A DNA stretch of 64,000 nt from Inquilinus sp042743185 (lineage in GTDB: Bacteria > Pseudomonadota > Alphaproteobacteria > DSM-16000 > Inquilinaceae), in NCBI RefSeq assembly GCF_042743185.1, contig NZ_JBHYMS010000001.1:248001-312000 (forward strand). Direction: 5' to 3'. Below the pieces are notes generated by a model. It was not told where the DNA came from and ran no database searches. It worked only from the letters and a program-made list of their open reading frames with translations. The stretch's first letter is position 1. Each line of letters starts with the position of its first letter. Positions 25,401 to 33,075 of this stretch are shown here, piece after piece. The translations under genes were made by a program, and so were the position numbers.

Positions 25401-26667
25401 GACCGAGCGCGTCGTAGACCGCCGTCAGCCGCCCCGCGGGATCATAGTCGAAGCGGGCCAGGCAGCAGCGCTCCTCGGCGAAGTCCGGATGGTAGAGTAC
25501 GATGTGTTGAACGAGCCCGAACTCCGACACGATCTCCAGCCGGCGGCCTGCGCTTTCGACCATTTGCTCCAACCCGTCGGGCCCACGCAGATAGCGCAGC
25601 GTGTTGCCGCACGGATCGGTCAGAGTCTCGACCAGGATCTCCCGCCACGGCTGGGATGGGGCAGGGAAGGCATAGGTAAGGCCGCCCTTCCTGCGCACGG
25701 TGTAGCGGTCCTCGTCGCGGTCGAGCCGCCAGCCGTCGACCGGTTCATGCACCGGCCCCTTCGTCGGCAGCGCGTCGAACAGGGCGCCGGCCCCCTCGCC
25801 ATCCGAGAAGACGACCGATCCGTCCGGCTGGAGCTCAAGCCGGGCGTCAGCCGGTGTCTCCCAACCCAGTCCGCACACGCCCATCCGGGTCGAATTCGAG
25901 CCGTAATGCCGAGTCCAGCGCAGGGGAATGCGGCCCGGCAGTGAGAAATCCTCCTGGTCGACCACCACCTCGCCGGTCCGGATGTCGACCGGCTCGGCCC
26001 GCAGCACCTTACATTTGAGGAAGCCGGACGGCATGTTCTTGAAGGCCTTGCGCCAGGCTTGGTGGGCCCTGGACGCCCCGCGCTTGAACAGATCGTCCAG
26101 CGCGCGGCCCGGCTTGGTGCGGCGGGCCCATTTCAGCGCGCGCCCGACCAGCCCCAGGACCAGGCGGCCGCCCAGGGCGAAGAGCGAGATCGTCGGCGGC
26201 CCTCCGATGAAGACCGGCGGCCCCTTCGGGATCGACAGCACCACCGAGGTCGGCAGCACCAGGCTCTTCAGGGAAGGCTTGCTCTTCTTGCTGCGCCGCG
26301 GGATCGAGGGGATGCCCATCGATTGGCAGCTCAGCGCCGGCAGCGCCAGATAGGTGGCAGCGTCGTCGTCGAAGCCGACGGTCAGGCTGCCCATGAAGTT
26401 CTCGTGCTCGTTCCACGGCAGCGGGGGCACGAAGACGCCGCCGATCGGGATGTGCGGCGGGATCGCCTTGCCCTCGGTGCCGGCGATGGCGCGGTGCAGG
26501 TTGTTGACCTTGATGGTCGAGCCGAAGATCGGCAGGTAGTCGAAGACGTCGAACACCAGGCCGATATAGGGGTGCGGGACGGGCACCGGCGGCACCGGCC
26601 CGGGCGGCTGGATCATGTGGATGTCGACGCCGATCACCGGGTCGAAATGGGTGACCGCCAGCATCAT
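22426..26667 (-). CDS. T6SS effector: PAAR-like N-terminus, Rhs/YD core, deaminase-like toxin tail
   Basis: 1413 residues. The N-terminal 120 residues match the PAAR-like head of T6SS Rhs effectors (VTHFDPVIGVDIHMIQPPG, PVPVPHPYIGLVFD) that caps VgrG. A hydrophobic stretch near 165-195 follows, then a DUF6531-type segment (KVLRAEPVDIRTGEVVVDQEDFSLPG), then many YD repeats to about residue 1215. The core ends with paired DPLGL motifs (1225 and 1247), the conserved self-cleavage region. The remaining 161 residues (1253-1413) carry His1305-Thr-Glu1307 and Pro-Cys1335-Pro-Asn-Cys1338, the zinc and catalytic layout of the cytidine-deaminase fold, so a DNA- or RNA-base deaminase toxin is likely. 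The family is uncertain; a Pput_2613-like deaminase is one possibility. GGGGAGG precedes the tandem ATGs. The middle and C-terminal half is AT-rich, unlike the head. No immunity gene follows. Confidence 0.9.
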   Translation of the reverse strand: MMLAVTHFDPVIGVDIHMIQPPGPVPPVPVPHPYIGLVFDVFDYLPIFGSTIKVNNLHRAIAGTEGKAIPPHIPIGGVFVPPLPWNEHENFMGSLTVGFDDDAATYLALPALSCQSMGIPSIPRRSKKSKPSLKSLVLPTSVVLSIPKGPPVFIGGPPTISLFALGGRLVLGLVGRALKWARRTKPGRALDDLFKRGASRAHQAWRKAFKNMPSGFLKCKVLRAEPVDIRTGEVVVDQEDFSLPGRIPLRWTRHYGSNSTRMGVCGLGWETPADARLELQPDGSVVFSDGEGAGALFDALPTKGPVHEPVDGWRLDRDEDRYTVRRKGGLTYAFPAPSQPWREILVETLTDPCGNTLRYLRGPDGLEQMVESAGRRLEIVSEFGLVQHIVLYHPDFAEERCCLARFDYDPAGRLTAVYDALGHPYTFGYGDADPGRLVRHTNRTGHSFYYEYDEAGRCIHSWGDGGLYDYHFDYDPEGRWTNYVDSLGHPWSAELDARGQILREIDPLGGITSYVYDEAGRTTAVTDPAGHTTQYRYDERGNLFELIRADGVSILCEFDQNDKPIRIIDPNGVLWRQYWNENGLLVKQESPTGFITTYYYDEEGELYRYNNSQGNNIYFQSDKFGNLYYLSDSLGNICKLKYDCMGNLTERIDPLNKVSVYEYDVKGRLVRVTFPDKSKSECSYDTNDNLISYSDQNGDVTNFLSSKNGKIERRVQADGHSVECHYDSEERLINIRNQNDQIYMVERDSLGRIINELDYWGQKRSYTYDAAGDLRESVDPLGRITRYEYDPLGRVRRKILPHHDKTDQVWIENFDFDANGNLIKMSNPYVAIERHFDIEGTLLREVQGGFIINYRYNRKRRLTGYKTNTGNSVDYECDELDRPTAVLINDEAVVRFQWDKRGQISREVLRDGLIRQYLYDDNGLTTSQIVTRDDKLLNDIRYDYDQVGNLLQRRDSQYGVDQYRYSSTGQILEHIDSGGNTARFLNDPIGDRLTTRIRNPEARRSFAEHEVPGSEWRREGSYGDVHYSFDRAGNLVGRNDAERATRLTWDANQRLIRTETNGVVTTYGYDPLGRRVFKETEGRRTCFGWDGNRMIVEYGDNKDGGESDIDSNGYRSREHVYFLNSFVPIILMEMVGFRGESNSIRSMNYYQNDINGRPIKIMNENGDILWHSQYSIFGKQNNFDQHAMIENTFGFQGQYYDRETGLYYNRYRYFDPEIGQFISEDPLGLSAGANSFFYAPNAISWIDPLGLDESGRGKPHELFAWVEDELGRPIVNFPDDPATFKDLFSGGQTKAVAGPYGLGSHTEPLYLKSLQIARIVIPGDLVRMIGAKDPCPNCQSILKDFVNRTPAGVLYSSDETGDWRHWHFRRPRPGEFPRALPEVVLEITDSNGQVVRKMRYRRTRSGRWRGTRC
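22490..25030. other. AT-rich segment covering rhs core and toxin tip
   Basis: Base composition drops sharply compared with the GC-rich flanks, and codons in this part of rhs use A/T third positions freely. The change is abrupt near 25030, inside the YD-repeat core, while the head of the same gene (25030-26667) has normal composition. The pattern fits replacement of core and tip by horizontal transfer, known for Rhs proteins. Confidence 0.8.
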
Positions 26668-27962
26668 GCCGCGGCCTCCCCGGGCGTCAGGGCCCGCTCC
26701 CAGTCCGGGCCGAGCAGCCCGTCCAGCCGCCGGCGCACCTGCACGGCCTGCGGCGTGTCCCCGTCATAGCGCGCCAGCAGGCGCAGCATCGTCTGGCCGA
26801 CCCAGGGCAGGGTCGAGCTCCGCCGCTGGTCCGCCGGCAGCGCCTCCCCGGCCGCCAGCGCGTGCTCGCCGCAGCGCCAGGCCTCGCGGTCGGCGCGCGC
26901 CTGCTCATGGCAATGGGCCGCCATGCGCCAGGATTCGAGCACCATCATCCCGTCGTCGGCCTTGCTGGCCAGCGGCACGCAGGCCTCGTAGATCCGGGCG
27001 GCCTCGGGCCAGCGGCTTTCCGCCAGGAGCGCGCTGCCCAGGCCCATCCCGGCCGAGAGCTCGAGCTTCGCCGCCGCCGGATGGCCGCCCTCGCCGGCCC
27101 GCCGCGCCGCCGCGACGGCCTCGCGATAGCCCTTGGCCGCGCCGTCGAAATCCGCGGCGCCCAGCCGGGCGGCGGCCAGCGACATGAGGACCACCACCTC
27201 CTGGTCGGCCCAGCCCTCGGCCCGCGCGACGGCGAGCCCGTTGGCCCCCGCCTGCTCCACCAGCCGCGTATTGCCCTTGCCGGCGGCGTTGGCGAGGGTC
27301 ACCAGATGGATCCGGAAGGTCTTGGCCGGCCCTTCCTCGCCCTCGCTCCGGGCGAGCTCGTCGAGAGCCGCCGGCATGTCGAGGCGCGGCTCGATCAGGC
27401 GCACGCGGTCCGGACGTTCGGTCTCCAGCCCCGCCAGCCTGGGGCTGTCGATCGGGTCGACCACCATGAACCGCAGGCGGGCGGGAATCTCGGCCTGCAC
27501 CAGGCTCTCGACCCAGCGCCGCCAGGCGGCGTCGTCGGCGATGGTCCCGGGCTCGAGGCACAGCACCAGCAGTTGCACGGTGTCGGCATAGGCCGCCCGC
27601 AGCGAGTCGGCGACCCGCAGCAGATGCTGCCCCGGACTCTCCTCCTCCATCCGGTCGGGCGGCTGCCAGGCGGCGAACAGGCCGTCCTTCCGGAGGTCCT
27701 CGCGGCCGGCTTCGTACTGGGCCGCGAGCTCCGTCGCGAGGACCGAGGCATAGCCCTGCAGCGTGCTGAAGGGCGACACCAGCCGGATGAAGCTGCCCGG
27801 CGTCTGCGCCACCTCCTCGTGCTCGAGTTCGGTGAAGATGCCGAGAAGGCGCTGCTCGTCGAGATCGCAGCGCCAGCAGAAGAGGCGCATCCCGGGATCG
27901 GATGCGGCGTCGTTCCAGAGTGCGGCCAGCCGGTCGACCCGGCGCTCGATCGCGTTCTTCAT
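26664..27962 (-). CDS. TPR-like helical protein between VgrG and Rhs, possible effector-loading factor
   Basis: 432 residues, soluble and mostly alpha-helical. Residues 1-200 form an unrecognised domain (FCWRCDLDEQRLLGIFTELEHEE, FIRLVSPFS, LLVLCLEPG). Residues about 205-420 look like TPR-type helical pairs (AAARLGAADFDGAAKGYREAVAAARRAG; MGLGSALLAESRWPEAARIYEACVPLA). It is not a DUF1795 (EagR/EagT) or DUF4123 (Tap) adaptor as far as I can see. Its start overlaps the stop of the upstream gene (ATGA) and its stop overlaps the rhs start, so it is tightly co-translated with the effector. That position suggests a chaperone or adaptor delivering Rhs to VgrG (inference). Confidence 0.8.
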   Translation of the reverse strand: MKNAIERRVDRLAALWNDAASDPGMRLFCWRCDLDEQRLLGIFTELEHEEVAQTPGSFIRLVSPFSTLQGYASVLATELAAQYEAGREDLRKDGLFAAWQPPDRMEEESPGQHLLRVADSLRAAYADTVQLLVLCLEPGTIADDAAWRRWVESLVQAEIPARLRFMVVDPIDSPRLAGLETERPDRVRLIEPRLDMPAALDELARSEGEEGPAKTFRIHLVTLANAAGKGNTRLVEQAGANGLAVARAEGWADQEVVVLMSLAAARLGAADFDGAAKGYREAVAAARRAGEGGHPAAAKLELSAGMGLGSALLAESRWPEAARIYEACVPLASKADDGMMVLESWRMAAHCHEQARADREAWRCGEHALAAGEALPADQRRSSTLPWVGQTMLRLLARYDGDTPQAVQVRRRLDGLLGPDWERALTPGEAAA

Positions 27963-28645
27963 CCCTTGGCCGGCTCCGAAGCGCGGCGCTGCGGCGCCGG
28001 CCCGCCGGATGCGGCGGCATCCGCGGCAGGCATGCCGGCGGTGTCCCGCGCCGGCCGGGGATCTTCGGAACCGCTGCCCTCGGACTTGACGGCATCGACG
28101 GCCCCTGCGGCCTCCTCCGCCATCGAGGCGGGCGATTCACCCTGGGCATCGTCAGGGCGCTTGGATGGATCCGCGCCGCCGGCGGGAGCGGCAGGGGCGC
28201 CGGCCGCGCCCATCGGCGCCCGCGGCCGGTTGGCGGCGAGCGCCTGGAACCTCTGGCGGGCGGGGGCGAAGATGGCGAGCGGGTCCGGCTTGGGGATGTC
28301 GAGGAAATCGGGCGGCGACGGCAGCATGCCCGGCGCCAGCTCCGTCAGCGCGGCGAGGGGCAGACCGGAGGATCCGGCGGGCGCCGGGGTTTCGCCCGGC
28401 GTCGACGGTGCCGACGACGCCGCACCGGGCTGCTCCGCCAGATCCTTGCCGATGGATGCCGGCGAACCCGCCACCTGCCCGGCCATGGGCCGGGACGGGC
28501 CGGCGGCCGGCCGCTGGGGCGCCGGGGTGACGGCCTGGGCGAGCGGCTGTGCCGTCTTGTCCGTCACCTGATTCATCGAGACGTCCTGCATCCCGCGGGC
28601 GGCGGCCATGGCCGGGGCCGGGATCTTGGAGCCGGCGAACGGCAT
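27959..28645 (-). CDS. Pro/Ala-rich disordered protein in the vgrG-rhs operon
   Basis: 228 residues, strongly biased to Ala, Pro, Gly and Ser, with one less biased stretch (LPLAALTELAPGMLPSPPDFLDIPKPDPLAIFAPARQRFQAL split around residues 95-135). It has no signal peptide or membrane segment. I do not recognise a family. A good Shine-Dalgarno (GGAGGAG) precedes the ATG, it sits 24 bases after the vgrG stop, and it overlaps the TPR-like gene (ATGA), so it is a real operon member. A linker or adaptor role with VgrG or Rhs is a guess from position. Confidence 0.65.
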   Translation of the reverse strand: MPFAGSKIPAPAMAAARGMQDVSMNQVTDKTAQPLAQAVTPAPQRPAAGPSRPMAGQVAGSPASIGKDLAEQPGAASSAPSTPGETPAPAGSSGLPLAALTELAPGMLPSPPDFLDIPKPDPLAIFAPARQRFQALAANRPRAPMGAAGAPAAPAGGADPSKRPDDAQGESPASMAEEAAGAVDAVKSEGSGSEDPRPARDTAGMPAADAAASGGPAPQRRASEPAKG

Positions 28646-28669
28646 TGCGCTTCTCCTCCGACGGCTGCT

Positions 28670-30808
28670 CTACTTCTGTCCGTTGCCGAGGAACTGGCTG
28701 ATCATCTGGCTCAAGGGGCTGTTCAGCCAGATCTTCCCCGAATTCTGGGAGATGTCGCCCGAGGTGATCTGGATCGCCGACTCCTCGCCGACCGCGTGGA
28801 CCACCTGGCTCGCGCCGGCGTTGTACACCCCCTTCGGATCGACGCAGACCGCCGACTTGCCGCCGACCCCGTGGATGATCTCGTCCCTGCCGGTGCTGTA
28901 GACGCCCTCCGGCTTGATCCAGGCCCCCGACTCGCCGACCCCTTGCATGATCTCATCCTTGCCGTTGGTGTAGACGCCTGTCGAAACGATCGAGACGAAG
29001 TTGGTCTCCCCTTGTCCCTGCTTGGCCTGGACCTCCTTATCCGAATAGATCTGCACCCCGTCGTCGCTCAGTCGGACCTTATGCTTGCCCTTGAAGGAGA
29101 TGGTGATGCCGTTCTCATCCATCCGGATCATGCTGCCCTTGTGCTGCAGCACGATATCCCCGGGCGTCATCGTGGACTGCGAGTCCCGCACCGTCGTCAT
29201 GTGCAGCGTCTGTGCCGCCGCCGTGTAAGCGTTGCCGATGTTCAGCAGCTTGTTGTTGGTGACCATCTCGCTGGCGTCCTTCTGCGCGTGCAGGAACACC
29301 TCCTCGGCCCCGGCCTTGTCCTCGAAGCTCAGCTCGTTGAAGCCGGCGCCGCCCGGGCTGGACGAGGATCTGAGCGAGGTCCGGGTCTTGTTCGCCGGCA
29401 GGTCGAGCGGCGGCATCCGGTCGGCGTTCGGCACCACGCCGACCACCGTCGGCTTGTCGGGATCGCCCTCGACATAGGCGACCAGCACCTCCATGCCGAT
29501 GCGGGGAATGGTCTGGGCGCCCCAGCTGCGGCCGGCCCAGGGCTGCGACACGCGCAGCCAGCAGGACGAGGTGTCGTCCCCCTTGGCCCGGCGGTCCCAC
29601 GGGAAGCGCACCTTGACCCGGCCATAGCTGTCGGTGTGGATCTCCTCGCCCGGCGGCCCCACCACCGTCGCCGTCTGTATCCCGTCGATCCGCGGCTGCG
29701 GCGTTTCCTGCCGGGGCACGTAGGGCTTGTCCGACGGGATCGCGGTGAAGCTGTTGGCATAGCTCGGCGGGCCGGCGTCGCCGCGGGTCACATAGGTCGA
29801 GTCCTCGGCCGCGTGCCGCACCGCCATCACCGCGTAGCTCGCATTCTCCGCCGCGATCGGATGGCCGTAGAGCGTGAATTTCCGGCCCGGGCAGACCTTC
29901 CGGTTGCCGCTTTCGGCGGCGATCGTCTCGAAGCCCGTCTCGAACGCCTCCATCCGCCGCTTCACCACCGTCTCGCCACGCGGCTTCTTCGCGAAACGGC
30001 CGGCCCAGCGATAGATTTCGTACGGCTTGTTGGCCTCGACCGGCGCCAGCGACGGCAGCTGCGTCGTCAGATCGGTGCGCGGCGTCTCGAAGTTCCAGTC
30101 CGATTCGGCCACCCGTCCCGGGGTGAAGGCGAAACGCCGCGCCCAGCCGGTCACGTCGTTCAGGTCGACATTGGTCGTGGTGAAGCGCAGCGACGGCTCG
30201 TCGCCCTCGTCCCAGCCATGGGCGCCATCCGACACGACCAGGACGTGCCGGCCGCCCTCCGGCCCGGCCTCATGCCGGAACCACCAGGCCCAGCCCTCCT
30301 CCTCCAGCAGCCGGCGGATGAAGGCGAGGTCGGTCTCGTTGTACTGGACGCAGTAGTCCCGCACCTCCTTCGGTCCGCTGACCGGACCGAAGTCGACATC
30401 CTTGAACCCGGCCTCGCCGAAGATCTCCTCCAGGATCTGGGGCGTCGTCCGGTTCTGGAAGATCCGGCAGTCGGCGGTGTGGCCGAACAGCCAGAGCCAG
30501 GGATGCGTCGTCAGCACATAGGACCGCATGCCCTCGCCCAGCGACGGTCCCGCCTCCACCATGCCGACCACGCCGGACCAGGACCGACGGTCGCCACCCG
30601 GCAGTTCCAGCGTCCAGGACACCGGCAGCCCGACCAGCTCCGCCGCGGCGACGTCCGGCCGCTTCGACCGCACCGTCAGTCGGAACTCGAACAGATCGCA
30701 GACGCCTTCCTCCCCCGCCATCGCCTCGAGCAGGAAGACGTCGTCGCCGAGGGGAGTCTGGATCGCCAGGAGACGACCCGCCTGGGTCATCGCGATCATG
30801 TCGGGCAT
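28670..30808 (-). CDS. vgrG: VgrG spike protein (TssI) with repetitive C-terminal extension
   Basis: 712 residues. The gp27-like part (about 1-380) shows CDLFEFRLTVRS, YVLTTHPWLWLFG and DYCVQYNETDLAFIRRLLEEEGWAWWFRHE. The gp5-like OB fold and needle follow (DSYGRVKVRFPWDR, CWLRVSQPWAG, GAQTIPRIGMEVLVAYVEGDPDKPTVVG). It forms the trimeric spike on Hcp that punctures the target and carries the PAAR-like tip of the Rhs effector. After the usual needle, residues 611-683 hold three copies of a 24-25-residue repeat. AAGGAG 9 bases before the ATG at 30808 supports this start; an ATG 9 bases earlier overlaps that site. It is the fourth gene of the hcp-led minus-strand operon. Confidence 0.95.
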   Translation of the reverse strand: MPDMIAMTQAGRLLAIQTPLGDDVFLLEAMAGEEGVCDLFEFRLTVRSKRPDVAAAELVGLPVSWTLELPGGDRRSWSGVVGMVEAGPSLGEGMRSYVLTTHPWLWLFGHTADCRIFQNRTTPQILEEIFGEAGFKDVDFGPVSGPKEVRDYCVQYNETDLAFIRRLLEEEGWAWWFRHEAGPEGGRHVLVVSDGAHGWDEGDEPSLRFTTTNVDLNDVTGWARRFAFTPGRVAESDWNFETPRTDLTTQLPSLAPVEANKPYEIYRWAGRFAKKPRGETVVKRRMEAFETGFETIAAESGNRKVCPGRKFTLYGHPIAAENASYAVMAVRHAAEDSTYVTRGDAGPPSYANSFTAIPSDKPYVPRQETPQPRIDGIQTATVVGPPGEEIHTDSYGRVKVRFPWDRRAKGDDTSSCWLRVSQPWAGRSWGAQTIPRIGMEVLVAYVEGDPDKPTVVGVVPNADRMPPLDLPANKTRTSLRSSSSPGGAGFNELSFEDKAGAEEVFLHAQKDASEMVTNNKLLNIGNAYTAAAQTLHMTTVRDSQSTMTPGDIVLQHKGSMIRMDENGITISFKGKHKVRLSDDGVQIYSDKEVQAKQGQGETNFVSIVSTGVYTNGKDEIMQGVGESGAWIKPEGVYSTGRDEIIHGVGGKSAVCVDPKGVYNAGASQVVHAVGEESAIQITSGDISQNSGKIWLNSPLSQMISQFLGNGQK
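28760..28978 (-). repeat. three tandem 24-25-residue repeats at the VgrG tip
   Basis: Protein repeats begin at residues 611, 635 and 660, each opening with GVY and carrying a pattern of GVYxxGxxxxxxxVGxxSAxxIxP type (GVYTNGKDEIMQGVGESGAW; GVYSTGRDEIIHGVGGKSAV; GVYNAGASQVVHAVGEESAI). The regular period suggests an extra beta-helical needle section. Confidence 0.75.
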
Positions 30809-30866
30809 CGCTCGCATCTCCTTTGCGTCTCCTGTCCGGGCGGGCCGCGCGGGGCGCGGCGCGGCC

Positions 30867-31460
30867 TCACAGGAGCCGTTCGGACACCGTCCCGCCGCGG
30901 GTGGCGGGCGCCAGGCCCAACGTCACGGCGATGACAGCCAGCGCCGCCAGCAGCCGCACCCCGGCCGGGCGCTGCGCCGATGATGCCGCCGGCGGATTGA
31001 CGGAAGGCCCGGACGGCCATCCGCCGAGCGCCACGCGACGGATCTCGCCGCCACCGACGCCCGGGATCAGGCGCTCCAGCGACGCATCGAACCGCGCCAG
31101 GGCCGCGCGGCCGGCGGCAGGGCCCGACAAGCCATAGCGGATGAACAGGCGACAGGCGGCCCGGCAGGCCTGGTCGGCCAGCGGACCGGCCCGGTCGCTC
31201 CGACCGGCATGATCCGGCCCCGGGCCGCCTGCCGCCTGTGAGTCCAGCCGCCAGGCGAGGCGGCTCTGGAATCCGGGCACCGCCAGGGACGGCCCGAGAT
31301 CCTGGACGGCGCGCCCGAGCAGCACAGCCTGCCGCTGACGCCGATGTGCGGCGGCAGCATCGGCCCGCCCGCCGGCATGACCGGATCCCGGGCAAGCCAG
31401 ATCCCGTTCGACGTCCGCCAGGATCATCTGCACCGCGACGAAGGGGTTTTGTGACGGCAT
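30867..31460 (-). CDS. hypothetical protein with C-terminal membrane anchor
   Basis: 197 residues, no family recognised. The N-terminus (NPFVAVQMILADVERDL) looks helical, the middle is Ala/Arg/Gly-rich, and a hydrophobic segment near the end (VRLLAALAVIAVTLGLAP, about 168-185) would anchor it with a short tail. It lies 13 bases after the lipoprotein stop and 58 bases ahead of vgrG on the same strand, the only open frame that fills this slot with a sensible protein. No strong ribosome site is visible, so the start is uncertain, and a competing overlapping frame exists. Confidence 0.5.
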   Translation of the reverse strand: MPSQNPFVAVQMILADVERDLACPGSGHAGGRADAAAAHRRQRQAVLLGRAVQDLGPSLAVPGFQSRLAWRLDSQAAGGPGPDHAGRSDRAGPLADQACRAACRLFIRYGLSGPAAGRAALARFDASLERLIPGVGGGEIRRVALGGWPSGPSVNPPAASSAQRPAGVRLLAALAVIAVTLGLAPATRGGTVSERLL

Positions 31461-31473
31461 CGAGCCCGCGCCC

Positions 31474-32520
31474 TCAGTTGATCTGCACCGCGCCGGTGTC
31501 CGCCGGGCCGGGGGCTGGCGGCGTCGAGGTGACGGGTAGGGGCTGCGGCCCGCCGCCGGCGGGCGGGCCCGCGGACGCTGAAGGCCGCGCGGTGACCGGC
31601 AGTGGGCGTGACGGCTTGGCGCGCTGCTGCATGAAGCTGGCCTCGACGCCCGGACCAGCCGCCGGCGGCATGATGCCGGGACCGGCCGCTGACGGCGCGG
31701 CCGCCGGCGGCGCTGTCGGCTGGCCCGCCGGGGGCACGGTGACCGGCAGCGGGCGCGACGGCTTGGCGCGCAGCTGCGCGATGTCGGCCTGGACGCCAGG
31801 GCCGGCCGTCGGCGGCGCGGTGACCGCTCCGGTCTGCGGCGGTGCGACCGGTGCCGGCGGCTGCCCAGCCGGCGGCGCGGCGTTCGCCTGGACCGACGGC
31901 GCCGCCCCCGGCGGCACCGGACCGGGCGGTACCGCCGCCGGCTGGGAGGATGGAGGCGCCACGCCCGGCCCGGCCTCTGCCGTCATGACGGCCGGCGCCC
32001 CGACCGGGCTGCCGCCGCCGATCGTGTCGACGACGCCGGACACGGAGGTGATGAGGCCGCCGAGGTCGCGAATGGTGGAGACCTGTTCGGGCACCGTCGC
32101 GGCCCGGCGGGCCGTCGACACGCGCGTCCGGGCCAGGGCGAGGCTGACCTGATCTTCGGCCTGCTCCAGGGCGGCGTACTGCTCCCGATTGGCCCCACGC
32201 CCCCCGCGCTCGGCGAGCGCCCGCTTGTCCTGCACGATCTGCTGCTTGAGCTTCGTCAGGCGGGACCGGGTGGTTTCGACCGCCTGGTCCAGCGTCGACT
32301 GGGTCGCCTCGACCTTACGGGCAAGAAGGCCTGCCGAGGCGGAGGATTCGGAGACGGCCCCGGCTGTCGGCTCGGGGACGGCCGTCGACGGCTGTGCGTC
32401 TCCCTGCTGTTCGTCCGGCGCCTTCGTATAACCGGGAAACGGCTTCTGCCCGGGCATTCCGGAGCAGCCGGCGGCAAGCAATGCCAACAGTATTGCGGAG
32501 CGTGTGGTCCTGGCCGACAT
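31474..32520 (-). CDS. proline-rich lipoprotein in the hcp-vgrG operon
   Basis: 348 residues with a lipoprotein signal (SAILLALLAAGC). After the lipid anchor come a charged helical stretch (about 65-160, VEATQSTLDQAVETTRSRLTKLKQQI cut by short linkers) and a long Pro/Ala/Gly-rich tail with a repeated motif RAKPSRPLPVT. It looks like a periplasm-spanning or cell-wall-reaching lipoprotein; no family is recognised. The ATG at 32520 has AGGAAG upstream; a TTG 6 bases earlier is the only in-frame alternative nearby. It lies 69 bases after hcp, with a weak hairpin between. It is not obviously TssJ, which is encoded at 47350. Confidence 0.75.
   Translation of the reverse strand: MSARTTRSAILLALLAAGCSGMPGQKPFPGYTKAPDEQQGDAQPSTAVPEPTAGAVSESSASAGLLARKVEATQSTLDQAVETTRSRLTKLKQQIVQDKRALAERGGRGANREQYAALEQAEDQVSLALARTRVSTARRAATVPEQVSTIRDLGGLITSVSGVVDTIGGGSPVGAPAVMTAEAGPGVAPPSSQPAAVPPGPVPPGAAPSVQANAAPPAGQPPAPVAPPQTGAVTAPPTAGPGVQADIAQLRAKPSRPLPVTVPPAGQPTAPPAAAPSAAGPGIMPPAAGPGVEASFMQQRAKPSRPLPVTARPSASAGPPAGGGPQPLPVTSTPPAPGPADTGAVQIN
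31592..31804 (-). repeat. two direct repeats of about 66 bases inside the lipoprotein gene
   Basis: Copies at about 31592-31657 and 31739-31804 are near-identical and 147 bases apart. They encode the GPGV(Q/E)A...RAKPSRPLPVT segment twice. This is an internal duplication in the proline-rich tail. Confidence 0.7.
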
Positions 32521-32552
32521 GATCAAGATCTTCCTGGCTGCATCCAGCGGAA

Positions 32553-32581
32553 GAACGGGCGGGACGACCCGGTCGCCGTTC
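32553..32581 (-). terminator. possible attenuating hairpin after hcp
   Basis: GAACGG and CCGTTC arms enclose a second small CGGG-ACGA-CCCG stem in the gap between the hcp stop and the lipoprotein start. There is no T-run, so partial termination (favouring high Hcp over downstream genes) is only a possibility. Confidence 0.3.
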
Positions 32582-32589
32582 CGACCGGC

Positions 32590-33075
32590 TCACCCCTTGC
32601 GGGTCGTCGCGAGGTCGTAGCTCGCCACCTGGTTGTTCACCGGCTTGTGCATCTCGTCATAGGTCGTGTACTTCAACTCGGCCTTGGTGAAGTTGAGGCC
32701 CAAAGTCTCGACCGGCCGCTCGTCACTGCCGTTGGCGGCAGAAACCTGATAGCTGCTGACGAGGGAATTGCTCAGCTTGTATTCCATGAACGTGTTGCCC
32801 GGGCTGCCGGTGGTGACGAGGTGGATCGTCACGGTCTTGCCCTGGTTGCCGGTCGCGGCCGCCTCGAACAGCTTGACGGAGGCGCCGTCCATCTGCTTGG
32901 CCAGATAGACTTCTCCCACGATCGGCTCGGAGGCCTCGCGGTTCCGCGCCGAACCGGCCGGGGTGGAGATCTGCCGGTTGATCACCCAATTCAGCGACGA
33001 GACGTCGATCCAGTTCTTGTGGCTTTCATGGGTTGCGTCGCCTTGAACACCGTCGATCTGGACGTAGATCGCCAT
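32590..33075 (-). CDS. hcp: Hcp, T6SS inner tube protein (TssD)
   Basis: 161 residues with the Hcp opening IYVQIDGVQGDATHESHKNWIDVSSLNW and the family features of a compact beta-barrel (VYLAKQMDGASVKLFEAAATGNQGKTVTIHL, METYKLSNSLVSS-like YKLSNSLVSSYQV, ETLGLNFTKAELKYTTYD). Hexameric rings stack into the tube that is expelled by the sheath. GGAGG 4 bases before the ATG at 33075 fixes the start. It is the first gene of the minus-strand secreted-component operon, divergent from the structural operon that starts at 33605. Confidence 0.95.
   Translation of the reverse strand: MAIYVQIDGVQGDATHESHKNWIDVSSLNWVINRQISTPAGSARNREASEPIVGEVYLAKQMDGASVKLFEAAATGNQGKTVTIHLVTTGSPGNTFMEYKLSNSLVSSYQVSAANGSDERPVETLGLNFTKAELKYTTYDEMHKPVNNQVASYDLATTRKG

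Noticed and set aside
31067..31378. Alternative minus-strand frames in the slot between the lipoprotein gene and vgrG
   Set aside because: The 197-residue frame at 30867-31460 covers the slot better and has a membrane anchor; the others are shorter and low-complexity.
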